Below are positions 1-12,300 of a stretch of DNA of 64,000 nucleotides, in pieces. Source of the stretch: Ciona savignyi. Taxonomy: Eukaryota > Chordata > Ascidiacea > Phlebobranchia > Cionidae. Numbering within the stretch: the first letter of the stretch is position 1; each line of letters starts with the position of its first letter. The stretch is from assembly GCA_000149265.1 (NCBI GenBank), contig CH003410.1, positions 518,754 through 582,753 on the forward strand. Reading direction: 5' to 3'. Position numbers and translations under genes: made by a program. A model generated the notes under the pieces. It had not been told where the DNA came from. It made no database searches and saw nothing but the letters and a program-made list of their open reading frames with translations.

Positions 1-1861
1 AGACAAATTCAACTATATCCTATAGATTTAAATATAGGTAAAAATACGGAAAATAAAATTGCAAAATAATACTGAACCTTTTTTGTAAAATATAGTTAAT
101 AGTTGTCTACAAAACTGGATGATAAAAACATTTCCTTAAACCTTATAACTTAATATAAGAAATTCAGAAATTCGAAATATGATCGAACGAAACATGATAT
201 CGGTCTTCTGTTTGTTTACGGTTGTAATTGCTGCGACGGCCGCTGGCCTTCTGTTAAAATATTTCTTGCAAAATTTGATCTGCACACTGTCTCGATAGAG
301 TGCATTTGCGGTATGCGAATTTTTGATAGAATCTCTTTGGTATGGACGTCCTTTCGTTAACGAAAAATCTTTTTTTTGCGGGATAAAAATTTTTTTTTTG
401 CAGACCGATTCTCTCTAGTTTTAAACTGTACAATGCTTCAGGGGCGTCGTTCTAGCCCGCCAGCTATAACAAATACAAGTAACTAAACAAACTGGTTATT
501 TAAAATAATTAATGGTTTATGTTTACATCAATTCTGTTTTACATAAACGTAAGCTATTGATAACTCAATAGACAAGGTGTTCGGAATGCTCTAGTAGGCG
601 CTTTTCAGTTAAAAAAGACAGATTAGGTCTCCAAATAGCTCGTCAAACGAAAGGACTTTAATGCGAATAGCTCTTTCCCAAATTTTCACGTTACAACGCA
701 TTTGAAAGAATATTCTGCTATTTACCTTTGCATCATATTACATAAACGAAGTAGCGTGTAACCTATCTGTCTTTGTTAAAATGTCCATGTAATTCAATAT
801 ACTAGTAACTAGTTTGAGACTGCTGGTTACAAAGTGATCAATATATAGATAGATCACTTATGTTGGCATTTTGATTCTCTTTACTTATATACACCGATCG
901 TCATATTATTATTTAAAGGAAAACCACAAAGGTTAGAGTGCTGGTTTTCAGTGATTAAACATTTAAATATTTCAAAATGACCGGTACTTTTAAGAATCGT
1001 GGCATCTTATTATCCTGCTAACATAAACTTGGCAAAAGTTTATAATATTCATATTTATTTCCGAAAAGCAAGCCACAATCAATTTGCTATCTCGCACCTG
1101 CAACATTACGGCTAAAAGGCGACGAAATAACCCAGCAAGCGATTTGTTGGGACACCTTTTTTGCCTAATATTACTACCGGAAAACTGTCTACATCAAATA
1201 ATCATTTGCAGAATGTTTCAACCAAAGAACAGCATTATATTATATTGTTTGGTCCCTATAGTCGTCGCACACTTTGTTTTTATAGCTTATTTTAAAACAA
1301 CGCAAACTGAAAATAAACTCAAGGCTAACCCCACTACCTGCCTTAACTGCAGCACTACACCATAAGTGTGCAACTAATTTACTTCGTGTTAAATTGGTTA
1401 TCAATCATGCGATCAAAATTTTTGCTGTAAAAAACGTTTCATGGTAAAATCAGTTTGCGTTAAAAACGTTTTTGTTTCCATATCACGAACTTCCCCATAT
1501 TCTTCATATCGACCACGAATCGGTCTTAAGGTAATCAAGGCATGACCATTCAATATTTCTTCATACATTATAAAATATCATTAAAGATAACACCTTCTTT
1601 TTTCGCTTTGTAAATTGCAGTATAATTAATTTGATAACCAAATGTATCATGTTAATTTCCGTCTTGACAACAAACAAATAATTTTGCGATGTTTAAATAT
1701 GGTTTATCAATTATAGATGGCGTATAACCAATTAAATTGATGGATCTGGCAAGTGCCACCCTTTTAGTCAAGGTATTTAAATACATATTTTGCTAAGTAA
1801 CAATATATTGATTCCAAAATGATTTTACGGTTGTAAGAAGCATGTGTTACGCTGGGTGACC

Positions 1862-2131
1862 AGTCAACTGAACCCCTTACAACTGAACCCCTTACAACTG
1901 AGCCACTACAACTGAACCCCTTTTAACCGAACGCTTTTAACTGAAAAGGGGGTTCAGTTGTAAAGAGGTTCAATTGAAATGGGTTCAGTTGTAAAGGGGT
2001 TCAGTTTAAAGGGGTTCAGTTAAAAGGAGTTCAGTTGTAAGGGGCTTAGTTGTAAGGGGTTCAGTTGTAAAGGGTTCAGTTGTAAGGGTTCAGTTGAAAG
2101 GGGTTCAGTTGTAAGGGGTTCAGTTGTCATG
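1862..2131. repeat. Inverted minisatellite (15-bp unit on both strands)
   Basis: About five units of the type CAACTGAACCCCTTA are followed head-to-head by about ten units of the reverse complement TAAGGGGTTCAGTTG, with small unit-to-unit changes. The array can therefore fold into a long imperfect hairpin. It lies in gene-poor DNA and has no open reading frame of note. A foldback or MITE-like origin is possible, but no target-site duplication was recognised. Confidence 0.85.
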
Positions 2132-3627
2132 GAACCGTTACGCTGCGCACCGTTTTTTTTCGTTTAACTCTGAAATTTTGTCATAGTAGAGCAGAGCTTC
2201 GTTAAAATAAGGGTGTTGATTGTGTATTACCTAGCTATTTTATTGTGAAAAAGTTTCCATGTACCACCACGAAACGTTTAAACAAAATCATGGATGGTTT
2301 TAAGCTTAGGATGCAAATTATAGCTTCAATTTTAAGTTGTAAAATAATCTAAGATTTGCTGTGACAGATATTTTAGAAAGACAACAATAAATTTGCTTAA
2401 TTATTTTTTAGTTAGAAGAAATGTCAGCATGTGCTATAGGTTCTAGATTTAATTGTATATGTAGCAACGTAAAACGACTACTTCTTTACGCTCTCGCGTA
2501 TCTCTACCAAATGTATCTACCCTTCAATTTTGTGACCGGAATACACGCAACGATATGGTTCAGTGAATACGAAATGACGTAATAGGAAATTAGGGGACGA
2601 TCAAGAAATTTACAGGACCATATTAAAAATATCGTTACATATTATAATATGCATATAATTAGCCTATTGGTAATCGTACACTTATTGGGTCCGGGAGCAC
2701 ATTAAAAAAGGATAATATTTGAAAGTTAAAGGATAATAATTGTATTCCAGGGATGATTTTATTGCTTAACTTAAGTTTTAGTTTTCTCCTTTTTGTACCC
2801 ATTTAATTTTGCAGTAAGAAGATGTGAAATAAAAACGTTTTGCTGCCAGCACGATTTTTATGAAAAAGCGCTTTTGGGTGAACATACCGCGCTAAAACGT
2901 TTTCCTGTAATAACGTTTGCCATTTTACAAGATTGTACACGTGTTAAACATCCTGGTTTCGTGTTGTTTTCTATCTGCATGCCGAATAAATGTCTAAGTC
3001 ACCAATCCATTTTTATTAGTTTATTTTCCTAAAATGCCTAATTGTTTGTGCAAGCATAAAAGAAAAGCTTCTAGGTTTTATTTGTTCATATGTTTTACAC
3101 GTATTCACAAGATGTTTTCACATATGACGTTTTGAACTCTAAGTAGGTATTGGTAAGAGTTCATCTTAAAATATTGATTTAAAATCGTCGCATAGTATTA
3201 GCTGATGTGATAGTGGTTGCTGTGATAGTGGTTGCTGTGAAAGATTTGAATAACCCAACCACCAAGAACCTTTACATATGAAACCCTTAACACTTAACCA
3301 CACAAACCAGTGATCAGTCTTCTTAACGCCCAAAAAAAACTTTTTAGAGGTGTTAGCTTATATGTATTAGTAAATGCAGTGGTTTTGGGTTTCAAAGATT
3401 GGGTAAATCACGCCAGGTAAACTACTACCAGAGAATAAAATAACGGCGGCCGTTTTTTTCGCACTTTAGGAATAAATTGATGGAGAATTGTAATTCGAAA
3501 AAATAGCTATATCAAACATATAACACTTGCTTTATATTCAATGTGAAATCTATAGCATGATTTAATAGAGTTGAACATTTTGGAAACGTTAGCATTTTTT
3601 CTTTGCTTTGATCGTTATTTTTATATA

Positions 3628-3911
3628 GGATAGGATATTCATGTTTATCCCCGTGAATGGGAAAACCAAGGGGGTTAACACACGGGTAATCTTCAAATCA
3701 CCTTCGATCGTCGGGTTACCGGAGCTATTACAATGTATTATGTATGATTCACACGTTCCTTCAATTTGGTAGAACCAAATATTCCGCTAGGTTCAGGCAA
3801 TGCTGGTTAGGGGCTTGTCAAAGGACACAACCGATTAGCTAGCAATGAGTTTCGAAGTTGCAACCCTTCGGTTGATAGTCGTCGCACTAAACCACCAGAC
3901 TAACAGACCGG
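3628..3911 (-). mobile_element. tRNA-derived SINE, family 1
   Basis: The element is read on the minus strand: a tRNA-like head at the right end (box A-like TGGTCTAACGG and box B-like GGTTCGAAACT in better copies) is followed by a body and a tail ending in the complement of GGATATTCATGTTTATCC. It closely resembles the other family-1 copies in this window. It may correspond to the composite SINE described from Ciona (Cics-1); that name is not verified here. Confidence 0.75.
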
Positions 3912-4974
3912 ACTACCAACGTGAATACTTCACCGGGAAACATGGATACCAATCTTGGATTGGTAACTCGGGAACCCATTAGTTTCTGCTTGAAGAAACA
4001 AACGTTTTACACTTTGGTTAAGATATACCAAGAGTGATTTGGTAACCAATGGAACCCGTTCGATTCTGCATGCAGAAACATATGGCATGAAACACATATA
4101 CGATACAGTCAAAATGAATTTTAAAAATATTGGTGGCTAACACATGATTAATGGTATCTAGTAATGAATGTATGTGTAATGAAGTGATTGCATTTTTTAA
4201 TAAAAATAAATATCAATGTTGAGTAAAATCAAATTCTATTACTTTTTTACTCTTAGGTCTAAATTATGTAAATATAAAGGTTTTCTTCTTCTTGAATTTT
4301 TGTTCTTATATGGGCATGTTTGGTGTTCCTCTGTGAAGACTTTTAATGGCCATATTGAAACGTTTGCTTAATGTACCAAATGGAGGCACACACTTCATTT
4401 TAGAACATAATCCCCAAAAATTAATATCGTACTTGCATGGCGTGAGATGAAACCTTAAAATGTTTTTTTTAATCAGGATAACAATACAATGAACATGTTA
4501 TTTGCATTGTTAGTTGCGTTACATGGACAGTCGCGATGATGAACAACTGAGAGGAATTACAATGAAGTCCAGCGCTATATCTCTTCATTACTCACTACAA
4601 GCTATACAAGTGACAAAAACGCCATCCTTTTGTATTGTCAAAAATTGTTGTCCACCCCTAATTTTACAGAACTTTATTTTATTCCCAAACGTTTTACCTC
4701 AATTAGACTTTCCATTTGTTATATTGCGCCATAAAACAAAGTGAGCTTCTATTTGAATAGTTTTCGGGGATGTACCAGAAAATAGTAAATACCTGAGATA
4801 TGGCGCTGTTAAAGTGTGAATAACGGTTTTATACACGTAGTAAAATTGTGCATAGAAATTGCATATTCATTTTATGTTTGGTGGTTTACCCAGCAAACCG
4901 TATAATATTAATTCGGAATTTATTTTCATTATAAAAAATTATAAAATATAAAAAATTATAAAAAAACACCATTT

Positions 4975-4978
<4 letters not shown>

Positions 4979-5007
<29 letters not shown>
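4979..5007. repeat. (TA)n microsatellite
   Basis: A run of about 14 TA dinucleotides flanked by AT-rich sequence. Confidence 0.9.
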
Positions 5008-5011
<4 letters not shown>

Positions 5012-5223
5012 CGTCAAAAAACTTTCTTATTTTTAGTTTATTTTTTATTGTGGTGAGATTTGTATTTACACATATTTACCCTAAAAAACTATTACAATTA
5101 CAATCGAAGTGCGTATATAAAAGTGGTTAAAAGAATAAAGAGAAAAGGATAAAAACAACAAACTGTTAAAATCATGAACTAAAATTGAATGTTGCAAAAT
5201 GCATATATTAAAGTGAATTTAAT

Positions 5224-5506
5224 ATAGGATAGGCTATTCATGTTTGGTTTCGTGATTTAGAAAACGTAAGGGGTGTTAACATACGGGCAATCGTAAGATT
5301 AGCTCGCACCCACCCGTCGGGTTGCTGGAGCTATTGTAGTGTGTTGTGTATGATAGAAACATTTTTTCGATTTCGTAGAACCCATCAATTCACTGGGTTT
5401 AGGCAATTTCCGATAAGTGAATGGACATAACCGAGTAGCTAGCAACCAGGTTTGAATCAAAAACCCTTCGGCTGAAAGGCGACGCACTAATCCAGCTAAT
5501 CGTTCG
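5224..5506 (-). mobile_element. tRNA-derived SINE, family 1 (diverged)
   Basis: Same order of blocks as the 3628-3911 copy: tail near GGATAGGCTATTCATG, the CGTCGGGTTGC block, TGTAGT..ATGATAG, the ACCGA.TAGCTAGC block and the GGCGACGCACTAA head. It is more degenerate, with several small deletions. Confidence 0.7.
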
Positions 5507-6240
5507 GAAGAATATACAAAAATGGATATATAAAAGGTAAATATAAAAAAAATATATAAACAAGTAGGACATTATGTATACAATTACACGCGCACAACAT
5601 AATGTCGTTTAAGTTTCCGAAGATTTTCTAGAAAAGATTGAAGAAGAGCCTGTAAAGCTCGAATCTTATTGTCGTATTGTATTTCTCGGCTGTTACATAT
5701 GCATGGTAGTTGTGTCTTATGTGAATAGGTAATGTAGTAACCATACTGCCATGCTATATCGACTACTGACTCTCTGCTGAAGGATAGGATACAACCGTGG
5801 ATTGTGTACTTGCGGTTAAGCCGTTATACTTAGCCCACCAAACCTACAATAAATCGCTTGTCAAGAGAACATCGGGCCACTACCAACGTATATCTAGGGT
5901 TTTATGGCATATTGACACAAATATTTACCTCAAGTAAACTGCATTGCCGCTCATATCTTTATAAGTTAGGACTTTTCAATGCAAACACAACCAGGAATCA
6001 GATCGGGACATCGGTAATGCATTTATATATACAAAAGATTATACATTAACCTAGCCCAGTGCTATAAAATGACAGGTGTTAAATAAAATACATATCGTTG
6101 GCATGACTTTAGGTTGCGCCTGTTCGCGTGGGTTGCAAGGTATTACACATTGTTGTTAGTTAAAATAAGTGACCACGCAACCACCATAACCTATGGCCTA
6201 TTGAATACTGTAAATGCGTAGCCTCTGTTAAAGTCATTCG

Positions 6241-6331
6241 TTATTTCCAGCGCGGCAGATCTTAGTTATTGTTTTATAATTGAGTTCTGTTCCGTGGGAA
6301 AAAAATCAAAGGAGTTGCGTTTAAAATTAAA
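6241..6331 (+). promoter_or_regulatory. Likely 5' leader of transporter mRNA
   Basis: A good 3' splice site (TTATTTCCAG, ending at 6250) lies 81 bases before the transporter ATG. No matching upstream exon could be identified. In Ciona many mRNAs are capped by spliced-leader trans-splicing at such unpaired acceptors (established knowledge), so the leader may begin at 6251. An unseen upstream non-coding exon is the alternative. Confidence 0.35.
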
Positions 6332-9300
6332 ATGGAGGGAGAAAAACCTGACCTTTCCACCACTGAAAATAATGAAAAAGCAGAGCAAAAACTGTCTACG
6401 TCATCGGTTTTCGTTGAAGAGGTAGAAGAACTGGAAGATGGGAGATATGGGTTTTTCTCCTTCACCCCGAACTGGCTGCAATGCTGCAACAACGCCAAAG
6501 GATTTCTCGTCGCATATTCTTTCTTTGTAGTCGTGCAAGGTAAGCGCTTAACGTGGCTCCGGTACTAGAACTCTTACGTAATAAAAAGGGGTAAGAAAAT
6601 AGCGTGTATGAGCATAAGTAAAATAAGAGCGTTTTATAAGCCAAACGAAAACTTTACAGCTATTTTTACAGCTATGTAATTTCAATATAGACGTGTTTTA
6701 ACGATTGTCGTTTTGCCGTGTTTTTTTTCTGTTTCCCTTTATTTGAAGGTTCTGTTTCGTGTTTTCATCGTGGAAATTAAAAAGAAAGTAAACCAAAAAT
6801 GATCACGACCGGTATGGAACAGTGCTTGCAAAAGAAAAACATGACATAATATGTATTTACTCCAAACAAATCTCGAAACTGTTACCCCTCTTTTCCACGC
6901 ATTTTTACTTGATATCCCGAATCCTTAGATGCAGCATGATTTAGAATAGAAAAGATTAGGATAGTTATGTTTATCCACGTGTATGGGAAAACGCAAGGGG
7001 CGTTAACACAACGCCAGTCACCAGATTTATTCGCGCTCACCGTCGGGTTATTGGTGCTAATGAAGTGTGTTAAGTAAGATTGAAAACTGCCTTAAATTTG
7101 GTGAAACCTATCATTTTACTGGGTTAAAGAAATAATCGCTTAGTGTCTTGTCTATGGGCACAACCTGCTCGTGGGCAAAAAGTTTTAAACCAAAACCCTT
7201 CGGCTGAGCGACGCACTAACCCACAAAGCTTATCGGTCGGACATCAAAATTGTTGCACTTTCCGGGAATCGAATCCGGGTCGCCAGAATGGGAATCTTGC
7301 ATGATACCACCACACTACCTTGCAATATTATATAAAAACACGACATAAACAAATCTATAAATTGTCTCGCCTACTCTTCCCCGCAGTATAGTAACTGGAT
7401 GTCATGTATTCCCTTCACTCCACAAGTAGAACGAATTAAAAATTGCTTGTTTAAAATTATGTCCGTTGGATGGGTTTAAATCGTTAGCATGTTCGACTAA
7501 ATTTAAAACGAACTTTATGCTATAACTTGAATTATGTAATTTTTTGTGTACAACGAAAAAGTAAACAAATTGCAGGGATCTTTAAATAAGATTTTTATTT
7601 GATCCAAAAATATAAATTGGTTACTTATTTAGTTGTCGCCTTTTTTAGAAAGACAAAGAGACCTGCATTTTTGCAGAGTAAACCTTTTTCATAGGCCTCT
7701 TGGTCATCATTTTTACTTTTTTATCAGCCAGGTTTTGAGCTATTGGGTTGCTCGTCATCAAGCACGTGGCATCCTACATATGAGTCACTCGTTCTTAAAC
7801 AATAAATCATCATGCTGTTTAAAATTATGATCAACTGTGGAGTACTGAGCTTAATAAGAACGAAAGAAATTTGATGTTGTACCATCTATAGCAACACATT
7901 GTAGTTAGATTTAAACTGCACGGATACCCCCCCCACATACCTGTTTTAACCTGTCATTTATATTGATTCGAAAATAAACACGCAGAGCGTATCATTAAAC
8001 TGTTTACCATTCTGGCAATAAGGTTTACTGCCCATGTCTCGTAAAATAAACTGTATAATTTTACACCTAAAGTTTTAATAATTTGGCCTTATGCAGGGTT
8101 GTATATTTTATTTGGCTTGCAAGGGGTTGTCACTAGGTTCGTTTGTTAATGGAGTGCTGGACGAGCCCTCATCGTGGCAACGATTCAGCTGCACTGGGCC
8201 TCAAATATTGACATCTTCAATCCCTTTATTCGATTTTATGAGTGGCAAACATACAATCTCTCATATTTACACAAAATAGCGTGCGATCTCTAGAAATGCA
8301 GCGACCTGTATCTGCTGCATATGTATAATAACGACGACGTGCGTAAACTACGCATATGGAACGTTCAGGAGCTTATCAATTAAACGGCCATGCAGCAGAA
8401 TGATTAACTCCACCGATTTATATACAAAATGGCATTTAAAAACGGCCCTGGTATAGTAATACCCGTCACGCAATCTAAAGATAATTAAAACAACTTATTG
8501 TTTCACTATACTGGCTACACCCCACAGTTTAAATTGCATAATAACCTTGCATCGTATAAACATCATCAGTACTTGATACCTTCTTTGAAGTCATACACGG
8601 TATTTCTTATTCAAAATGTTAAACAATTAACAAATAATGTTTTTTTATGACTCGGTTGGGTTTGCTCAAGTTAATGATTTATAATGGTGTCATTGGGTAA
8701 CTAATGTTCATGTTCTGCTATTGTTTAAACACGTGATTGCAACATAGTTTAAACAAGTCAAAACGTACCTTGAAAGTGCGTCATCCGAAAATCGGTTGTG
8801 CGGCATTCCTACAGTTTTGTTCCGTTTGTTTAAACCTGACTGAAAGATTAATTCGAATTCTGACACAAGACAGTTTAGCTGTGTCCTTTGGTAAAATATT
8901 TAACTGAAATTACCGAACCCAGTGATTTAATGAGCTAAACAAAACAATGTCTTTACTTCTACATACTGCAATTGCTTCACTAACCCTTTTTAAAGGGGCA
9001 AGTTATAAACCAATATGATGGGTTCGTAACCAAGCTCGATTTCAAATAAAATTCGGTGTATGTATCGGTCGCAGTATCTATTGGGTTAGTGCGTCGCGTT
9101 TAAGCTCAAACATTAACTGAACGCAGGGAATTGTGCGTCGCGTTTAAAAAACATTACCTGAACGCAGGGAATTGATGGATTTTAACAAAATAAAGTAATC
9201 TTACATGACACATTGCAGTAGCTATGGTAACCCGACGATGGACACGATGTAATCTGACGATTACCCGTGTGTTAACCCACATTGCGTTTTCTTATGCAAG

Positions 9301-12300
9301 GGGTTATACATAAATATCCTACCCTATCCTAATCTATCGCGTTTATCTGACGAATATGACACCTCTTACGCCTTTTTTAATCTGCGGGGGAAAATATTAG
9401 CATTAGTATTAGCATCCCATTTTACATTCTGACCGAATTGTATATTTCTTACAGGTATGTTCGTTAACGGCTTCATAAACGTGAGCATCACTACGTTAGA
9501 AAAGCGATTCGGTTTACGGAGCTCGGAAGCCGGTGTCATCTCTGTTGGTTATGACATCGCATTTTGTATTCTCACCATGTTTGTCACCTACTTTGGCAGT
9601 AGGAGCCACAGGCCACGAATTATATCCGTCGGGGCGTTTCTGTTGGGCGTGGGCGGGCTCATATTTTCACTGCCTCATTTCACAACTGGGTTGTATTCTT
9701 TCGAAGAAGGTTTCGCAAGTAAGTGGTTCACAGTAGCACAACCGACTAATTCAGCTGCTGGTATCGATCTTACAATCTTTTGGCTAAAGATTGAAGGCCT
9801 AACTAATGACAACATTTCAGGATTCTAATGCTTAACCACACAAAAAATATATATAACCCAATACTGGGTGTCAATAGTCAGATTTCCAAAGCTAGAAAAT
9901 GTGTCTATCGTTTAATATGACTTTTTAGCCCATTTGATTTCAATAAAACAAGAAACAGTTCGTTTTATATCCAAACATGCATATGCGCTACTTATGGACA
10001 GGTGTTTATGTCACATAAATTTCCAGCGTATGCTCATAAAAACGAACACAATAAAATGAACACCAAGTGAATAAGCGTGTGTGTGGATACGGACTCAGCG
10101 TCCTACAAGTAATACCGCACATAAAAGTTAGCAGGCATGACCAAACCTTCTAGGGGCAGTAATTTGTAGCACTCGATCGGTTCTACGGTGCAAAAACATT
10201 TACCAATTTAAACATCCAAGCAACTTCAACAAGTTAATTTTCGCAATGATTATGTTACATATTTTCATTACATAACTGAACTATATCCAAGCAACTTCAA
10301 AAAAATGTTTCGCAATGATTATGTTATATATTTTCATTACATAACTGTACTATATCCAAGCAACTTCAAAAAAATGTTTCGCAATGATTATGTTATATAT
10401 TTTCATTACATAACTGTACTGTATCCAAGCAACTTCAAAAAAATGTTCCGCAATGATTATGTTATATATTTTCATTTCATAAATAAACGTTTTTTAAAAC
10501 AGCTCTCTGCAACGGAGAAGACCACGGCGACGGTTGTGCTTCAGGAGCTTCTTACCTCAGCAATTACGTATACGTGTTTATATTCGCGCAATTAATCAAC
10601 GGGGTTGGATGCACGCCCCTGTACACACTCGGGTTGGCAGTGATTGAAGATAGTGTGCCAAAAGAGTCAGCTAGTTTGTATTTAGGTACATGGTGAGATA
10701 TATGATTTATGTATGTTAGAAGACTCGTTCTTGCTATAGGATGACGACGGTCGTTTTGAGGTATAAATAGAATATTAATGTTTAGAACGTGAATGGGGAA
10801 ACGCAAAAGGCATTTTTACGCGGACAATCGTCCAATTACCTCGTGCCCATCGTTGAGTTACCAAAGCTTTTTTTGTGTGTTGTTTATATTTGAGACTTTC
10901 CTTCAATTTGGTAGAACCCATCACTTCAACCAGATTTAGTGAGTGGTTTGCTTAAGTACACAACCGACTAGCTAGTGACCAGTTGTTAATCTGGAATCCT
11001 TCGGCTGAAAGGCTATACATTAACCCACCAACCTATTCTGTCGAACATTATTGTTTTCCTGTGAGTCGGAAAACGCAAGGACCATTGTCAGCTTACAAGT
11101 CCGGCCCGTTGGTCTAACGGTTAAGTGCGTCGCCTTTCAATCGAAAGGTTGAAGGTGCGAAACTGATCGCTAGCTAGTCGGTTGTGTCCTTGGGCAAAGC
11201 ACTTCACGGACTTTGCCTGAGCCCAGCGGAATAATGGGTTCTACCAAATTGAAGGAACGTGTCTATCATATACAACACACTGCAATAGCTCCGGTAACCC
11301 GACGATGGGCGCGAGGTATCTGACGATTGCCCGTGTGCTAATCCCCTTGGTTTTCCCATCCACGGGGATAAAGGTATCATATCCCTTGTGGGCATCGCCT
11401 TACCTTGTGTTTTTTTTTATTTCTAACCCATTTCAGTAAGTTCCTTACACAGAGAGTTGAAACCACTGCAAGTTGAATCCTATAACTTCTGCAAATATGT
11501 AAATATACTTTTTATACTAGGAATTGGAAACGCGGCATCCATATTTGGACCAGTACTGGGTTACGGTTTAGGTGGAGTTGTGTTGAGTTTTTGGGTCGAC
11601 TTTGATCAAATTGATACATCAAAGTAAGTATATGAAGGAAAACCATCACCGTGAAAATGAGTATGAGCACGCGTTTTTAACTTGACTTTTAAACGGGTAA
11701 TCGTCAGATTACCTCACGCCCATTTAAGCCCAATAAACCGCTGTGTTAGGGGATATCCGCATTGTGCTTTACTCTTTTAATTACCTAGCGACCCGTTTTC
11801 AATGTACAACATTTCGGTTGAAAGGCGACTCAGGAAACTACCAAGCTATATTTGGTGTAAATGATCGGACAATTCGATAAACTGATCTTTTATTTAATTT
11901 AATTACAGTGTCAATTTAACTCCTTCTGACCCGCGATGGGTTGGTGCATGGTGGCTGGGTACTATGATTTCTATGGCATGTGCTTTTCTCCTTGTTATTC
12001 CATTCGCTGGATTTCCTGCTCAGTTCAAAGGTACTAAATAAACATTATTGCATCACGTGACAATGGTGCAATGTTGAAATGTTGCCACAAAAGTTATTGT
12101 TTTTGTGCACATGAAACGAAAAACAACTAATAAACCAAATTAGTAAAATGCCAACCGAAAACGTCGGTACATTGGCGTTTTAAAACTTATGTTAATCTAC
12201 TGCTCATAAAATTTACACTCCTCTCTGTAACACCTTTTTATTCTATTGTTTACTTCTCCAAGTTTCGAATATGCCACTGACTCGTTGCAGGGTCCGTTTT

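Larger units (their letters stand above)
1..6250. other. Gene-poor upstream region
   Basis: No exon chain with consistent splice phases could be built here. Short open frames exist (for example about 1084-1365, 2793-3032 and 4514-4744), but they lack recognisable domains and look random in AT-rich DNA. The stretch holds an inverted minisatellite near 1.9-2.1 kb, two tRNA-derived SINE copies near 3.6 and 5.2 kb, and a TA dinucleotide run near 5.0 kb. Its last part probably includes the promoter and 5' leader of the transporter gene that follows. Confidence 0.5.

Noticed and set aside
1084-1365. 93-codon frame with a hydrophobic stretch
   Set aside because: No ATG at the start, no domain, no splice context and no second copy to compare; judged random.
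10305-10595. Open frame encoding a repeated 23-residue peptide
   Set aside because: It is the translation of an intronic 69-bp minisatellite and runs into exon 3 of the transporter in the wrong frame.
11101-11165. tRNA-like sequence as a functional tRNA gene
   Set aside because: It is the head of a repeated SINE; the anticodon and T arms do not form a proper tRNA and the same sequence recurs many times.
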